Shown here piece after piece: positions 55,310-64,000 of a stretch of DNA of 64,000 bases. The notes under the pieces are model-generated. The model was not told where the DNA came from, did not search any database, and saw only the letters and a list, made by a program, of their open reading frames with translations. The first letter of the stretch is position 1, and the number at the start of each line of letters is the position of its first letter. The translations under genes were made by a program, and so were the position numbers. This DNA is from Paracoccus sp. SMMA_5_TC (lineage in GTDB: Bacteria > Pseudomonadota > Alphaproteobacteria > Rhodobacterales > Rhodobacteraceae): the NCBI RefSeq assembly GCF_009696685.2, contig NZ_CP102356.1, positions 261,865 to 325,864 on the forward strand, read 5' to 3'.

Positions 55310-57055
55310 TCAGCGCATTTCCCTGGCCGGAGTTACCCCCAAGATACCAAGACCGGCCGAAATGACAACGCCGACGGCTCGGGCCAATGCGATTTTCGCT
55401 GCCGTCGTGGCGATGTCGCCCTCTTGCACGAAACGCAGCGACAGATCGTCGTTGCCGCGGTTCCACAGCGAATGCAGGTCCGAGGCGATGTCATACAGGA
55501 AGAACGCGATCCGATGAGGCTCGTTGGCGCGGGCGGCAATTTCGACCGTGCGCGGCCATTCGGCCACCTTGCGCATCAGATCCAGCTCTGCGGCGTGACC
55601 CAGCCGGGTCAGATCGGCCTGTGCCAGCGATGCATCCGTGGTGTCGACGCCGATTTCGGCAGCGCGGTTCAGCACGGAATTCACCCGGGCGCTTGCATAC
55701 TGGACATACCAGACCGGGTTGTCCTTGGATTGTTCCAGCACCTTGTCGAAATCGAAATCCAGCGCCGCGTCGTTCTTGCGGGTCAGCATGTGAAACCGTG
55801 TCACATCGGCGCCGGCCTGTTCGACGACGTCGCGCAGGGTCACGAAGGTGCCGGCGCGCTTGGACATCTTGAAGGGCTCGCCGTTCTTGAACAGCTTGAC
55901 CAGCTGGATCAGCTTGACGTCCAGAGGCACCCGGCCCCCCGACAGCGCCCGCACCGCCGCCGTCATCCGCTTGACATAGCCGCCATGGTCGGCGCCCAGG
56001 ACATCGATCAGCTCGTCGAAGCCGCGATCGATCTTGTCCCAGTGATAGGCGATGTCGGGCGCGAAATACGTCCAGGAGCCATCCGACTTGCGCACCGGCC
56101 GGTCAACGTCATCGCCATAGGCGGTCGAGCGGAACAGCGTCTGTTCGCGCGGCTCCCAATCCTCGGGCGTCTTGCCCTTGGGCGGTTCCAGAACGCCTTC
56201 ATAGATCATGTCCATGTCGCGCAGGCGAGCGATCGCCGCCTCGATCCGGCCGGTGCCGTAAAGCGCCTTCTCGCTGGAAAACACGTCCATATGCACGTTC
56301 AGCAGTGCCAGATCCTCGCGGATCATGTCCATCATCGCGTCGGTCGCGAAGTCCCGCACCTCGGCCAGCCATTCCGATTCAGGACGGTCCAGCAGGCTGG
56401 CGCCATATTTCTGCTTCAGCGCCTCGCCCACGGGGATCAGGTAATCGCCCGGATACAGCCCCTCGCGGATTTCGGGTTCCAGCCCATGGGCCTCGCGGTA
56501 GCGTTCATAGGCCGAGCGCGCCAGCACATCGACCTGGGCGCCGCCGTCGTTGATGTAGTATTCGCGCGTGACATCATGGCCGGCAAAGGCCAGCAGCGCC
56601 GCCAGCGCATCGCCGAACACGGCGCCACGGGTGTGGCCGACATGCATGGGTCCGGTCGGGTTGGCAGATACGAACTCGACATTGATGCGCCGACCACGGC
56701 CCATCTGCGAGCGTCCGTAATCCGCCCCGCGTTCCAAGGCCGCCCGGACCACCTGCCGCCAGGCATCCGCAGGCAGGCGCAGGTTCAGAAAACCCGGCCC
56801 CGCCACCTCGGCCGAAGCGATGCGGGGATCGGCCGACAACCTGCGGGCCAGCGCCTCGGCGATGTCGCGCGGCTTTCTTCCGGCCGGTTTGGCCAGGACC
56901 ATCGCCGCATTGGTGGCCATGTCGCCATGGGCGGCGTCGCGCGGCGGCTCGACAGTGACGGCGGTGGTATCAAGACCGGCGGGCAGCTCGCCTGCCTGCT
57001 CCATCTGCGCCAGGGCATCGATGACCAGCGCGCGGATATCCGAAAAGAGGTTCAT
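55310..57055 (-). CDS. argS: Arginyl-tRNA synthetase
   Basis: Class I synthetase charging tRNA-Arg. The 581-aa protein has an N-terminal additional domain (about 1-110), the HIGH-type motif in [10 protein letters not shown] (about residue 135), an [10 protein letters not shown] loop in place of KMSKS (FKMSKRAGT), and an all-alpha anticodon-binding domain at the C-terminus. The ATG at 57055 gives [10 protein letters not shown] and normal length; the open frame upstream looks non-coding. First gene of the argS-SPOR-nagZ-scpA-scpB series. Confidence 0.97.
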   Translation of the reverse strand: MNLFSDIRALVIDALAQMEQAGELPAGLDTTAVTVEPPRDAAHGDMATNAAMVLAKPAGRKPRDIAEALARRLSADPRIASAEVAGPGFLNLRLPADAWRQVVRAALERGADYGRSQMGRGRRINVEFVSANPTGPMHVGHTRGAVFGDALAALLAFAGHDVTREYYINDGGAQVDVLARSAYERYREAHGLEPEIREGLYPGDYLIPVGEALKQKYGASLLDRPESEWLAEVRDFATDAMMDMIREDLALLNVHMDVFSSEKALYGTGRIEAAIARLRDMDMIYEGVLEPPKGKTPEDWEPREQTLFRSTAYGDDVDRPVRKSDGSWTYFAPDIAYHWDKIDRGFDELIDVLGADHGGYVKRMTAAVRALSGGRVPLDVKLIQLVKLFKNGEPFKMSKRAGTFVTLRDVVEQAGADVTRFHMLTRKNDAALDFDFDKVLEQSKDNPVWYVQYASARVNSVLNRAAEIGVDTTDASLAQADLTRLGHAAELDLMRKVAEWPRTVEIAARANEPHRIAFFLYDIASDLHSLWNRGNDDLSLRFVQEGDIATTAAKIALARAVGVVISAGLGILGVTPAREMR

Positions 57056-57317
57056 GGCTTCCATCCGTAAGATCGTCCGGGGATAGCGCCTGCGCCGACA
57101 TGCCGTCAACCTCTGCCCCCATTGGCGCACTTGTCGGTGCATCAGATTGACGTTCGGCGGGTTTTCCGATAGGTCGCGACTGTCTGCATCCGGCAGACAA
57201 GGCAAGGGGCGTGCGGAAATTGCGTCCCGAACGGCCGCATGACCCAAGGCGCGGGCGCGGCACTGGACGCAAAAGAATGTCGTGGGCCTGTCCCGCGCAA
57301 TGATACGAAAGCCCTGC
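57056..57317. promoter_or_regulatory. Divergent promoter region argS / DEAD-box helicase
   Basis: 262 bp with no credible gene. It must hold the promoters of both argS (minus) and the helicase (plus). TTGACG near 57148 is a possible -35, but I cannot pair it with a good -10. Nothing else stands out. Confidence 0.35.
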
Positions 57318-59399
57318 ATGACCAAATTTTCCGATCTGAAGCTGGACCCCAAGGTTCTCAAGGCCATTTCCGAGGCTGGCTATGAATCGCCGACGCCGAT
57401 CCAGGCCGGTGCGATTCCCCCGGCGCTGGAAGGCCGCGATGTTTTGGGCATTGCACAGACGGGCACCGGCAAGACCGCCAGTTTCACCCTGCCGATGATC
57501 ACCCTGCTGGGTCGCGGCCGTGCCCGGGCGCGCATGCCGCGCAGCCTGGTGCTGTGTCCCACCCGCGAACTGGCCGCACAGGTGGCCGAGAATTTCGACA
57601 TCTATGCCAAGCACACCCGCCTGACCAAGGCGCTGCTGATCGGCGGCGTCAGCTTCGGCGAACAGGACAAGCTGATCGACCGCGGCGTCGATGTGCTGAT
57701 CGCCACCCCGGGACGGTTGCTGGACCATTTCGAACGCGGCAAGCTGTTGCTGACCGGCGTGCAGATCATGGTGGTGGACGAAGCCGACCGCATGCTGGAC
57801 ATGGGTTTCATCCCCGACATCGAACGCATTTTCCAGCTGACGCCCTTTACCCGCCAGACGCTGTTCTTTTCGGCCACCATGGCGCCAGAGATCGAGCGCA
57901 TCACCGACACCTTCCTGCATTCGCCCGAACGCATCGAGGTTGCCCGTCAGGCCACGACCAGCGAAACCATCACCCAGAAGCTGGTGGAAATCACCCCTAC
58001 CCGCCGCGATCAGACCGCCAAGCAGAAACGCGAACTGCTGCGCGCCCTGATCCGCGCCGAGGGCGAGGGGCTGAAGAATGCGATCATCTTCTGCAACCGA
58101 AAGGTCGATGTCGATATCCTGGCCAAATCGCTGAAAGCGCACGGTTTTGACGCCGCGCCGATCCACGGCGACCTTGACCAGCGCCACCGCATGGCCACGC
58201 TCGAGGATTTCCGCGAGGGCAAGCTACGCTTTCTGATCGCCTCGGACGTGGCGGCGCGCGGGCTGGACATTCCGGCGGTCAGCCATGTGTTCAACTTTGA
58301 CCTGCCCTCCCATGCCGAGGATTATGTCCACCGTATCGGCCGCACCGGCCGGGCCGGGCGCGAAGGCACCGCCATTTCGCTGGCGACGCCAGCCGACGAA
58401 AAATACCTGACGGCCATCGAGGCACTGGTGAAGCAGACATTGCCCCGCAGCCCGGTGCCCGAGGGATTTGCCCTGTCGGCGGCAGCGCAATCGGCCCCGC
58501 GTCCGCGCGAGAATGGCCGCCGCGAGCGGGGCCGCGACCGCGAGCGGGGCGATCGTCGCAACCGTCGCAACGAGGCCGCGGACACCGCCGCCCCGCGCGT
58601 CGAACAGCGCAGCGAAAGCCGTAACGCGGAACAGCAGCCAGCCGCCGTCGACACTCGCGAGCGCCCGCGCGACGACCGCCGCGAGCGCAGCCACGACACG
58701 CGCAGGGATGACACGCGCAGGGATGACACGCGCAGGGACGACCGGCGCGAGGATCGGCGTGAAGAACGCCGCGATGATCGGCGGGGCGATCGCCACCCGA
58801 TCATGGGTCTGGGTGACCATGTGCCCGAATTCATGACCCGCGCCTTTCGCCCCGGCTTTCTGGACAGCGCTGCCGAGGAGTCGGCCGAGGATGCGATAAC
58901 GGTAACCTCCTTGGCCGAACCCGCGCCCGAGCCTTCGGCCGCACCGGCACCACAGGCGGCCGAGCCAGAGGCGACGCCCGCAGCGGCAAGCCCCGCTGAT
59001 GCGCTTGCCCAGAGCGATAACACGGCAGCCGACGCGGCCCATTCCGCCGAAGGCCGGGTCGCGCCGCAGGCCGTGGTCGAGGCGGCCGGTGAAGCCCCGG
59101 CCAAGCCGGTGCGCAAGCGCAAGCCCCGGGCCGCCAAGGCAGCCGCAGAGCAGCCCGCCCCCGTTGCCGAGGCAGAGGCCGATGCCGCGGCCGAAGGTCC
59201 GACTGCCGCCACGCCCGCGGCCGATGCCGAAATGCCTGCAAAGCCCGCCCGCAAGCGCGCGCCGCGCAAGGCCGCAGATGACGCCCCGGCCAAGCCGCGC
59301 GCACCGCGCAAAAGTCGCGCCAAGGCCGCAGCGATCGACGCTGCCGCCGCCGAGGACACTGCGGCGACCCCTGACGATGCGGCGCCAGCCCAGGACTAG
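57318..59399 (+). CDS. DEAD-box RNA helicase with long low-complexity tail
   Basis: A 693-aa RNA helicase. Residues 1 to about 390 form the two RecA-like domains: [12 protein letters not shown] (Q motif), [21 protein letters not shown], and [10 protein letters not shown]. The remaining 300 residues are low complexity. First comes an Arg/Asp/Glu-rich stretch (about 415-500) with repeated RRDDT units encoded by 15-bp repeats, then an Ala/Pro/Glu region, then [15 protein letters not shown] basic repeats. Such tails bind RNA and can drive condensate formation. RhlE/CsdA type; it may be cold- or RNase E-linked. lnt follows 9 bp downstream. Confidence 0.93.
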   Translation: MTKFSDLKLDPKVLKAISEAGYESPTPIQAGAIPPALEGRDVLGIAQTGTGKTASFTLPMITLLGRGRARARMPRSLVLCPTRELAAQVAENFDIYAKHTRLTKALLIGGVSFGEQDKLIDRGVDVLIATPGRLLDHFERGKLLLTGVQIMVVDEADRMLDMGFIPDIERIFQLTPFTRQTLFFSATMAPEIERITDTFLHSPERIEVARQATTSETITQKLVEITPTRRDQTAKQKRELLRALIRAEGEGLKNAIIFCNRKVDVDILAKSLKAHGFDAAPIHGDLDQRHRMATLEDFREGKLRFLIASDVAARGLDIPAVSHVFNFDLPSHAEDYVHRIGRTGRAGREGTAISLATPADEKYLTAIEALVKQTLPRSPVPEGFALSAAAQSAPRPRENGRRERGRDRERGDRRNRRNEAADTAAPRVEQRSESRNAEQQPAAVDTRERPRDDRRERSHDTRRDDTRRDDTRRDDRREDRREERRDDRRGDRHPIMGLGDHVPEFMTRAFRPGFLDSAAEESAEDAITVTSLAEPAPEPSAAPAPQAAEPEATPAAASPADALAQSDNTAADAAHSAEGRVAPQAVVEAAGEAPAKPVRKRKPRAAKAAAEQPAPVAEAEADAAAEGPTAATPAADAEMPAKPARKRAPRKAADDAPAKPRAPRKSRAKAAAIDAAAAEDTAATPDDAAPAQD
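58695..58739 (+). repeat. Three 15-bp tandem repeats in the helicase tail
   Basis: Unit GACACGCGCAGGGAT occurs three times in a row (58695-58709, 58710-58724, 58725-58739; the last ends in C). Being a multiple of three, it adds five residues (D-T-R-R-D) per copy without breaking frame, so copy number can change by slippage. Confidence 0.9.
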
Positions 59400-59408
59400 A
59401 CCCCGGCC

Positions 59409-60959
59409 ATGACCGCCAAGGCCGTCGCACGGCGCAAGCGCCCGGCGCTGCCCGCCCTGATGCTCAGCCTGGTTCTGGGGGCGGCCGCGGCGCTTGGACA
59501 GGCGCCATGGGGCCTCTGGCCGCTGACGCTGGCGGCGCTGGCAGTTCTGTGCTGGCGCATTGCACAGACATGCGACTGGCGTCTGGCGGCCTGGCACGGC
59601 TTTGCCGCAGGCCTTGGCCATTTTGCCCTGGCGATGTCCTGGATCGTCGAACCGTTCCTGGTTGAGCCGGAAGTCTACGGTTGGATGGCCCCATTCGCAT
59701 TGGCGTTCATGGCGGCGGGCGGGGCGCTGTTCTGGGCTGTGCCCGCCGGGCTTGCGGCCCGGTTCTGGCCCGGCTTTCCGCGCCCCGGGCTGGCTTTCGC
59801 CCCGCTGATGGTGGCGTCGGATTGGCTGCGCGGCTGGATCTTTACCGGCCTGCCCTGGGCGTTGACCGGCCATATCTGGATCGACACGCCTGCGGCGCAG
59901 CTGGCGGCGGCACTGGGATCGATCGGGCTCAGCGGGCTGACCATGCTGGCGGCGGTGCTGCCGCTGATCTTCTGGCGTGGCGGGGCGCGGCAGCTGCGCG
60001 GCGCGCTGCCGGGCACCTTTCTGAGCGTGCTTTTGATCGGCGCCACCTTCAGCGGCGGGATGGCACGGCTTTCCCGCCCGCTGCCCGCCGACACCGGCCT
60101 GCACCTGCGCCTGGTGCAGCCAGATGCCGTGCAGGCGCTGAAATGGGATCCCTATTGGTCCGAGATCTTCCTGCAACGCCTGCTGGAGCTGTCAGCCGCG
60201 CGCGACCCGGGCCGACCGGCACCCGATGCCGTGATCTGGCCGGAAACGGCGGTGAACTTCCTGCTGGATCAGGCCGGCAGCGCGCCCCAGGACATTGCTG
60301 TCCATGTCGGGGCACCCGTCATCCTGGGCATCCAGCGCAGCGAAGGCAGTCGCTATTACAACAGCCTGACCGAATTCAGCCAGGCCGGCATCGGACCGGT
60401 CTATGACAAGTTCCACCTGGTGCCCTTTGGCGAATACACGCCCTGGGGGGACGTTCTGGCGCGCTTCGGTATCCGCGCCTTTGCCGCGCAACATGGTTTC
60501 GGCTTTTCCGCCGGTCATGGTCCGCAGGTGCTGAATCTGGGAAGGCTGCCGCCCATGCAGCCGCTGATCTGCTATGAGGCGGTTTTCTCGCGCCACCTGA
60601 TCACGGGGGCGGAGCGGCCGCAATGGCTGTTGCAAATCACCAACGACGCCTGGTTCGGCACGTTGTCGGGTCCATGGCAGCATCTGGCACAAGCGCGGCT
60701 GCGCGCCATCGAATCCGGCCTGCCGTTGCTGCGGGTGGCGAATACCGGGGTTTCGGCGGTCATCGATCCGCGGGGGGGGCTGCGCGCCACCCTGGGACTG
60801 AACCTGATCGGGCGGATCGACACCAGCCTGCCGGCCCCCCTGCCCCCGACGCCCTGGTCGCGCTGGGGTGATTGGCCGGCGCTTGGCCTGGCCCTGCTGG
60901 CGCTGGCCGCGAACCGCCGACGCAGCGGCCCCGTTGACGCCATGCGCGCGGTGAACTAA
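59409..60959 (+). CDS. lnt: Apolipoprotein N-acyltransferase
   Basis: Inner-membrane enzyme adding the third acyl chain to lipoproteins. The 516-aa protein has about eight membrane helices and a nitrilase-fold domain. The catalytic triad E279 (WPETAVN), K334 (YDKFHLVPFGEY) and C388 (LICYEAVF) matches E. coli Lnt spacing. It starts 9 bp after the DEAD-box helicase stop, so the two are likely co-transcribed. The SAM/SAH riboswitch of metK begins 13 bp after its stop. Confidence 0.96.
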   Translation: MTAKAVARRKRPALPALMLSLVLGAAAALGQAPWGLWPLTLAALAVLCWRIAQTCDWRLAAWHGFAAGLGHFALAMSWIVEPFLVEPEVYGWMAPFALAFMAAGGALFWAVPAGLAARFWPGFPRPGLAFAPLMVASDWLRGWIFTGLPWALTGHIWIDTPAAQLAAALGSIGLSGLTMLAAVLPLIFWRGGARQLRGALPGTFLSVLLIGATFSGGMARLSRPLPADTGLHLRLVQPDAVQALKWDPYWSEIFLQRLLELSAARDPGRPAPDAVIWPETAVNFLLDQAGSAPQDIAVHVGAPVILGIQRSEGSRYYNSLTEFSQAGIGPVYDKFHLVPFGEYTPWGDVLARFGIRAFAAQHGFGFSAGHGPQVLNLGRLPPMQPLICYEAVFSRHLITGAERPQWLLQITNDAWFGTLSGPWQHLAQARLRAIESGLPLLRVANTGVSAVIDPRGGLRATLGLNLIGRIDTSLPAPLPPTPWSRWGDWPALGLALLALAANRRRSGPVDAMRAVN

Positions 60960-60972
60960 CGCTGGCCCCTGA

Positions 60973-61017
60973 CCGTCACAACGGCTTCCTGGCGTGGCGG
61001 CGTCATTCAACGGAGCA
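60973..61017 (+). promoter_or_regulatory. SAM/SAH riboswitch upstream of metK
   Basis: The sequence closely matches the SAM/SAH class known before metK in Rhodobacterales. Stem CCGTCAC (60973-60979) pairs with GTGGCGG (60994-61000). The loop AACGGCTTCCTGGC contains GCTTCC (60984-60989), which can form an H-type pseudoknot with GGAGC (61012-61016). That GGAG is also the metK ribosome-binding site, 10 bases before the ATG, so ligand binding should hide it and lower MetK synthesis when SAM or SAH is plentiful. Confidence 0.92.
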
Positions 61018-61025
61018 CCTTCACC

Positions 61026-62192
61026 ATGGCCAGACAGAATTACGTGTTCACCTCGGAATCCGTATCCGAGGGGCACCCCGACAAATTGTGCGATCAGATT
61101 TCCGACGCGATCCTGGATTCGCTGCTGGCCGAGGATCCGGCCGCCCGTGTCGCCTGCGAGGCTTTTGCCACCACCGGCACCGTGGTCATCGGCGGCGAAA
61201 TCGGCCTGAGCGATCAGAAGAAGCTGGGCGAATACATGGGCCGGGTCACGCAGATCGCCCGCGACACGATCCGCGACATCGGTTACGAACAGGAAAAGTT
61301 CCACTGGAACACCTGCCACGTCCATAATTACCTGCACGAACAGTCGGCCCACATCAGCCAGGGCGTGGACCGCGACGGTGCCGGCGATCAGGGCATCATG
61401 TTCGGCTATGCCGTGGACGAAACCCCCGAACTGATGCCGGCGCCGATCCAGTATGCCCATGCCATCCTGCGCCGTCTGGCCGAGGCGCGCAAATCCGGCG
61501 CCGAGCCGATGCTGGGCCCCGACGCCAAATCGCAGCTGAGCCTGCGCTACGAGGACGGCAAGCCGGTCGAAGTCACCAGCCTGGTGCTGTCGCATCAGCA
61601 CAAGGATGTCAGCCAGACCTCGGACGACATCCGCGCCATTGTCGAGCCCTATATCCGCGAGGTTCTGCCGGCCGAATGGCTGACCGAGCGCACGGAATGG
61701 TGGGTCAATCCCACTGGCACCTTCGTCATCGGCGGCCCCGATGGCGATGCCGGCTTGACCGGACGCAAGATCATCGTGGACACCTATGGCGGTGCGGCCC
61801 CGCATGGCGGCGGCGCCTTTTCAGGCAAGGATCCGACCAAGGTCGACCGCTCGGCCGCTTATGCGGCACGCTATCTGGCCAAGAACGTGGTCGCCGCCGG
61901 CCTTGCCCGGCGCTGCGTCATCCAGCTGTCCTATGCAATCGGGGTCGCCAAGCCGCTGTCGATCTATGCCGATACCTTCGGCACTGGCGAAGTGCATGAA
62001 TCCGACATCGAACGCGCCATTGCCCGGGCCATGGACCTGACACCAAGGGGGATTCGCCAGCATCTGGACCTTTGCCGGCCCATTTATCGCCGCACCGCCG
62101 CCTATGGTCACTTCGGCCGCGCGCCCGAAGCCGACGGCGGTTTTTCGTGGGAGCGCACCGACCTGGCGGACGCACTGAAACGCGAATTGTAA
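61026..62192 (+). CDS. metK: S-adenosylmethionine synthetase
   Basis: It makes SAM from methionine and ATP. The 388-aa protein has [20 protein letters not shown] at the start, [12 protein letters not shown], and [19 protein letters not shown] near residue 260, all standard MetK signatures. Regulation is by the SAM/SAH riboswitch whose anti-ribosome-site pseudoknot covers its GGAG. A 10-bp hairpin follows the stop. Confidence 0.98.
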   Translation: MARQNYVFTSESVSEGHPDKLCDQISDAILDSLLAEDPAARVACEAFATTGTVVIGGEIGLSDQKKLGEYMGRVTQIARDTIRDIGYEQEKFHWNTCHVHNYLHEQSAHISQGVDRDGAGDQGIMFGYAVDETPELMPAPIQYAHAILRRLAEARKSGAEPMLGPDAKSQLSLRYEDGKPVEVTSLVLSHQHKDVSQTSDDIRAIVEPYIREVLPAEWLTERTEWWVNPTGTFVIGGPDGDAGLTGRKIIVDTYGGAAPHGGGAFSGKDPTKVDRSAAYAARYLAKNVVAAGLARRCVIQLSYAIGVAKPLSIYADTFGTGEVHESDIERAIARAMDLTPRGIRQHLDLCRPIYRRTAAYGHFGRAPEADGGFSWERTDLADALKREL

Positions 62193-62200
62193 GGCTGTGT

Positions 62201-62223
62201 GGCCGCCGATCTGATCGGCGGCC
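62201..62223. terminator. Hairpin between convergent metK and J-domain gene
   Basis: A perfect 10-bp stem GGCCGCCGAT/ATCGGCGGCC with a CTG loop, placed between two convergent stops. Neither side has a T-run, so it is a stabilising or rho-assisted end rather than a classical terminator. Confidence 0.5.
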
Positions 62224-62246
62224 CGCCAAAGCTGCGGGCGCCCACC

Positions 62247-62873
62247 TCAGTCCTTGAAGTGGCGGCTGTCCTTGATCTGGTCCCAGGCCCAGACAACCTC
62301 CTGCAGCCGCTCTTCGTCGGAACGATCGCCGCCATTCATGTCGGGGTGCAGATCCTTGACCAGGGATTTGTATTGTTTCCGGATTTCCGTGCGGGTCCAG
62401 GTATCCTTGGCCTCCAGTATTTCCAGCGCCTTGCGTTCGGTCGGCGGCAGGCGACGCGTGGCACGCGCCCTGAGTTCGGGATTGGTGCCGTTTGCGCCCA
62501 GGATCTCCAGCGGATCGTCAATGCCGTGACGCGCCCACTTGCTTTCCTGGGCAGCGCGGCCAAAGGGTTTGGTCGGGCGTTCCCAGACGGTGGCGTTATC
62601 CAGGAATTCCTGAAACTCGGCTTCCGACTGGCCCTGGAAATAGTTCCAGTTCAGGTTGTATTCGCGCACGTGATCCTTGCAGAACCAGTAATATTCGTCC
62701 AGCGCGCGCGGCGATTTCGGCGCCCGATACTGACCGGGCTGGTTGCACCCTTCCTTGTCGCAGCGCCGGGTCGATGTCTCGAAGGCGCCCGACATGCCCC
62801 GCCGCCCCTTGCTGCGGCGCTTCTTGTCGGAAGCTGCCGAAATATCGAAGCCGAACGGGTCGCTGTTGCTCAT
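62247..62873 (-). CDS. J-domain protein with C-terminal J domain
   Basis: A 208-aa DnaJ-like co-chaperone in which the J domain is at the C-terminus (about residues 148-205; KALEILEAKDTWTRTEIRKQ, then DLHPDMNGGDRSDEE with the HPD triad). The N-terminal part is basic, followed by a possible zinc site (CDKEGCNQPGQY, later WFCKDH) and a Trp/Phe-rich segment. It should stimulate an Hsp70 (DnaK) but lacks the G/F and zinc domains of DnaJ. Client unknown. Convergent with metK; bolA lies divergent 65 bp away. Confidence 0.88.
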   Translation of the reverse strand: MSNSDPFGFDISAASDKKRRSKGRRGMSGAFETSTRRCDKEGCNQPGQYRAPKSPRALDEYYWFCKDHVREYNLNWNYFQGQSEAEFQEFLDNATVWERPTKPFGRAAQESKWARHGIDDPLEILGANGTNPELRARATRRLPPTERKALEILEAKDTWTRTEIRKQYKSLVKDLHPDMNGGDRSDEERLQEVVWAWDQIKDSRHFKD

Positions 62874-62938
62874 CTCTATGCCTTGTCCTGAACGGGACAG
62901 GCAGTTTAGGCTATTTCGCGGGACATGAAAGGGGGTTC

Positions 62939-63193
62939 ATGATGATTGCAGACGAGATGCGCCAGCGGCTGGCCGCGCTGGAACCGTCGCGGCTGGAGAT
63001 CATCGATGAAAGCGAAGGCCATCGTGGTCATGCCGGCTGGCAGGAAGGCGGTCAGACGCATTTCCGCATCCGCATGGCCAGCCCGCGCTTTGCCGGGTTG
63101 GGTCGGCTGGCATCGCATCGGCTGGTTCACAGCACACTCGGCGATATCGTGCCGCGCATTCACGCCCTGGCGCTGGAACTGTCCGAAAACTGA
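62939..63193 (+). CDS. BolA-family protein
   Basis: An 84-aa BolA/IbaG-type protein with a class II KH-like fold, which binds monothiol glutaredoxins to handle Fe-S clusters. It has the EMRQRLAALEPSRLEIIDES start, GHAGWQEGGQTHFRIRM with the conserved His residues, and RHRLV-type ending before IHALALEL. Two adjacent ATGs (62939, 62942) are possible; GAAAGGGGG precedes them. J-domain and bolA genes side by side are common in alphaproteobacteria. Confidence 0.93.
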   Translation: MMIADEMRQRLAALEPSRLEIIDESEGHRGHAGWQEGGQTHFRIRMASPRFAGLGRLASHRLVHSTLGDIVPRIHALALELSEN

Positions 63194-63274
63194 TCCTTGC
63201 CTGCCCGCCCGGACTTGCCCGGTGCCTGCGGCAGGCGTATTAGCCGGGCATCAGCTAGCACAAGGGATTTGCGT

Positions 63275-64000
63275 ATGACCTCGGCCAAGGATTTCAACGA
63301 CCGGATGCTTTCTCTGGGCCTGGCCCGCGTCAGCGAGGCGGCAGCGCATGCCTCGGCGCGACTGATCGGGCGCGGCGATGAAAAGGCCGCCGACCAGGCC
63401 GCAGTGAACGCCATGCGCGAACAGCTGAACCTGCTGGACATCCAGGGCGTCGTGGTCATTGGCGAGGGCGAGCGCGACGAGGCGCCGATGCTTTACATCG
63501 GTGAGGAGGTCGGCACCGGCAACGGCCCGGCCGTCGATATCGCGCTGGACCCGCTGGAAGGCACCACCCTGACCGCCAAGGACATGCCCAATGCCCTGAC
63601 CGTGATCGCGATGGCACCCCGGGGCACGCTGTTGCATGCCCCCGACGTCTATATGGACAAGCTGGCAATCGGCCCCGGCTATCCCACCGATGTCGTGAGC
63701 CTGGACATGAGCCCGGCCGAGCGGGTGCGTGCGCTGGCCAGGGCGCGCGGGGTCAAGGACAGCGACATCACCGTCTGCATCCTGGAACGTCCCCGGCACG
63801 AGGATCTGATCGCCGAGGTCCGTTCCACCGGGGCGGCGATCCGGCTGATCACCGATGGCGACGTGGCCGGGGTGATCCACTGCGCCGAGGCTGAACTGAC
63901 CGGCATCGACATGTACATGGGTTCGGGCGGCGCACCCGAAGGCGTGCTGGCGGCCGCGGCGCTGAAATGCATGGGCGGGCAGATGTGGGGCCGGCTGCTG
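63275..64000 (+). CDS. glpX: Class II fructose-1,6-bisphosphatase GlpX, 3'-truncated by window edge
   Basis: It dephosphorylates fructose-1,6-bisphosphate (and often sedoheptulose-1,7-bisphosphate) in gluconeogenesis or the Calvin cycle. The first 242 residues are present and the frame is open to the last base; family members are about 320-330 aa. Visible motifs: VVIGEGERDEAPML (metal-binding Glu/Asp), DIALDPLEGTT (Asp-Pro-Leu-Glu-Gly-Thr catalytic loop), ITDGDVAG and MGSGGAPEGVL. The ATG at 63275 follows AAGGGATTT. Nearest upstream gene is bolA, 81 bp away. Confidence 0.96.
   Translation, partial: MTSAKDFNDRMLSLGLARVSEAAAHASARLIGRGDEKAADQAAVNAMREQLNLLDIQGVVVIGEGERDEAPMLYIGEEVGTGNGPAVDIALDPLEGTTLTAKDMPNALTVIAMAPRGTLLHAPDVYMDKLAIGPGYPTDVVSLDMSPAERVRALARARGVKDSDITVCILERPRHEDLIAEVRSTGAAIRLITDGDVAGVIHCAEAELTGIDMYMGSGGAPEGVLAAAALKCMGGQMWGRLL

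Noticed and set aside
58695..58739. Short direct repeats considered as a CRISPR-like array
   Set aside because: The three 15-bp units are contiguous with no spacers, in frame inside a helicase gene, and no cas genes are present.

Overview
The window is a 64 kb piece of high-GC alphaproteobacterial chromosome. It most likely comes from Paracoccus or a close relative in the Rhodobacterales. The best evidence is the block ccoNOQP-ccoGHIS, uspA, fnrP, hemN; an FnrP-type regulator whose cysteines fall at 14, 17, 25 and 113, as I recall them for Paracoccus denitrificans FnrP; the order cmk-(NMO)-rpsA-ihfB-lapA-trpF-trpB; and a SAM/SAH riboswitch in front of metK, a class typical of Rhodobacterales. 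Genus is inference from gene content, not from a database search.

Layout. 1-2.7 kb: end of a purine/ureide catabolism operon (uraD partial, allE), then alkB and a periplasmic DsbA-like protein. 2.7-9.2 kb, minus strand: cmk, a nitronate monooxygenase, rpsA, ihfB, a LapA-domain protein, trpF, trpB, with tRNA-Thr(UGU) upstream. 9.3-11.3 kb: rpsB-tsf. 11.3-13.3 kb: an orphan LuxR-type regulator divergent from an unrecognised 291-aa protein; this is the least explained spot. 13.3-20 kb: gapR, dtd, a DEAD-box helicase, tdk, ndk, an ABC-F protein and a MipA/OmpV porin-like protein. 20-25 kb: a MIP18/SufT-like protein, an acetyltransferase, a histidine phosphatase, hemF, a lipoprotein, an SDR lacking its catalytic lysine, an RsmC-like methyltransferase and clpS. 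25.2-26.9 kb: a D,D-carboxypeptidase with a SPOR domain.

27-38.4 kb is the microaerobic respiration block: cbb3 oxidase structural genes (ccoNOQP), assembly and copper-delivery genes (ccoGHIS, including a 52-aa ccoS), uspA, the oxygen-sensing regulator fnrP and the oxygen-independent heme gene hemN. Three good FNR boxes sit before ccoN, before ccoG and between fnrP and hemN, so the regulator, its operons and heme supply form one oxygen-response unit. hemF, the aerobic counterpart of hemN, lies 14 kb away.

38.3-50 kb: a CDF metal transporter, polA, a small zinc-finger protein, an ABC ATPase without a permease, a HIT protein, a divergent GT14-like glycosyltransferase/sulfotransferase pair, then rpmF-plsX-fabH-ihfA-merR. 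50.1-57 kb: tRNA-Pro(GGG), a two-domain dCTP deaminase, and a minus-strand series argS-SPOR protein-nagZ-scpA-scpB-small basic protein linking envelope/peptidoglycan and chromosome segregation. 57.3-64 kb: a DEAD-box helicase with a long disordered tail, lnt, riboswitch-metK, a C-terminal J-domain protein, bolA and the start of glpX.

Most of the window is conserved housekeeping backbone. I saw no CRISPR array, prophage, insertion sequence, integrase or recognisable defence island, and no intergenic gap above 300 bp. No new system is demonstrated. The best leads are the LuxR/unknown pair, the GT14/sulfotransferase pair, the lysine-less SDR and the geometry of the fnrP-hemN FNR box.
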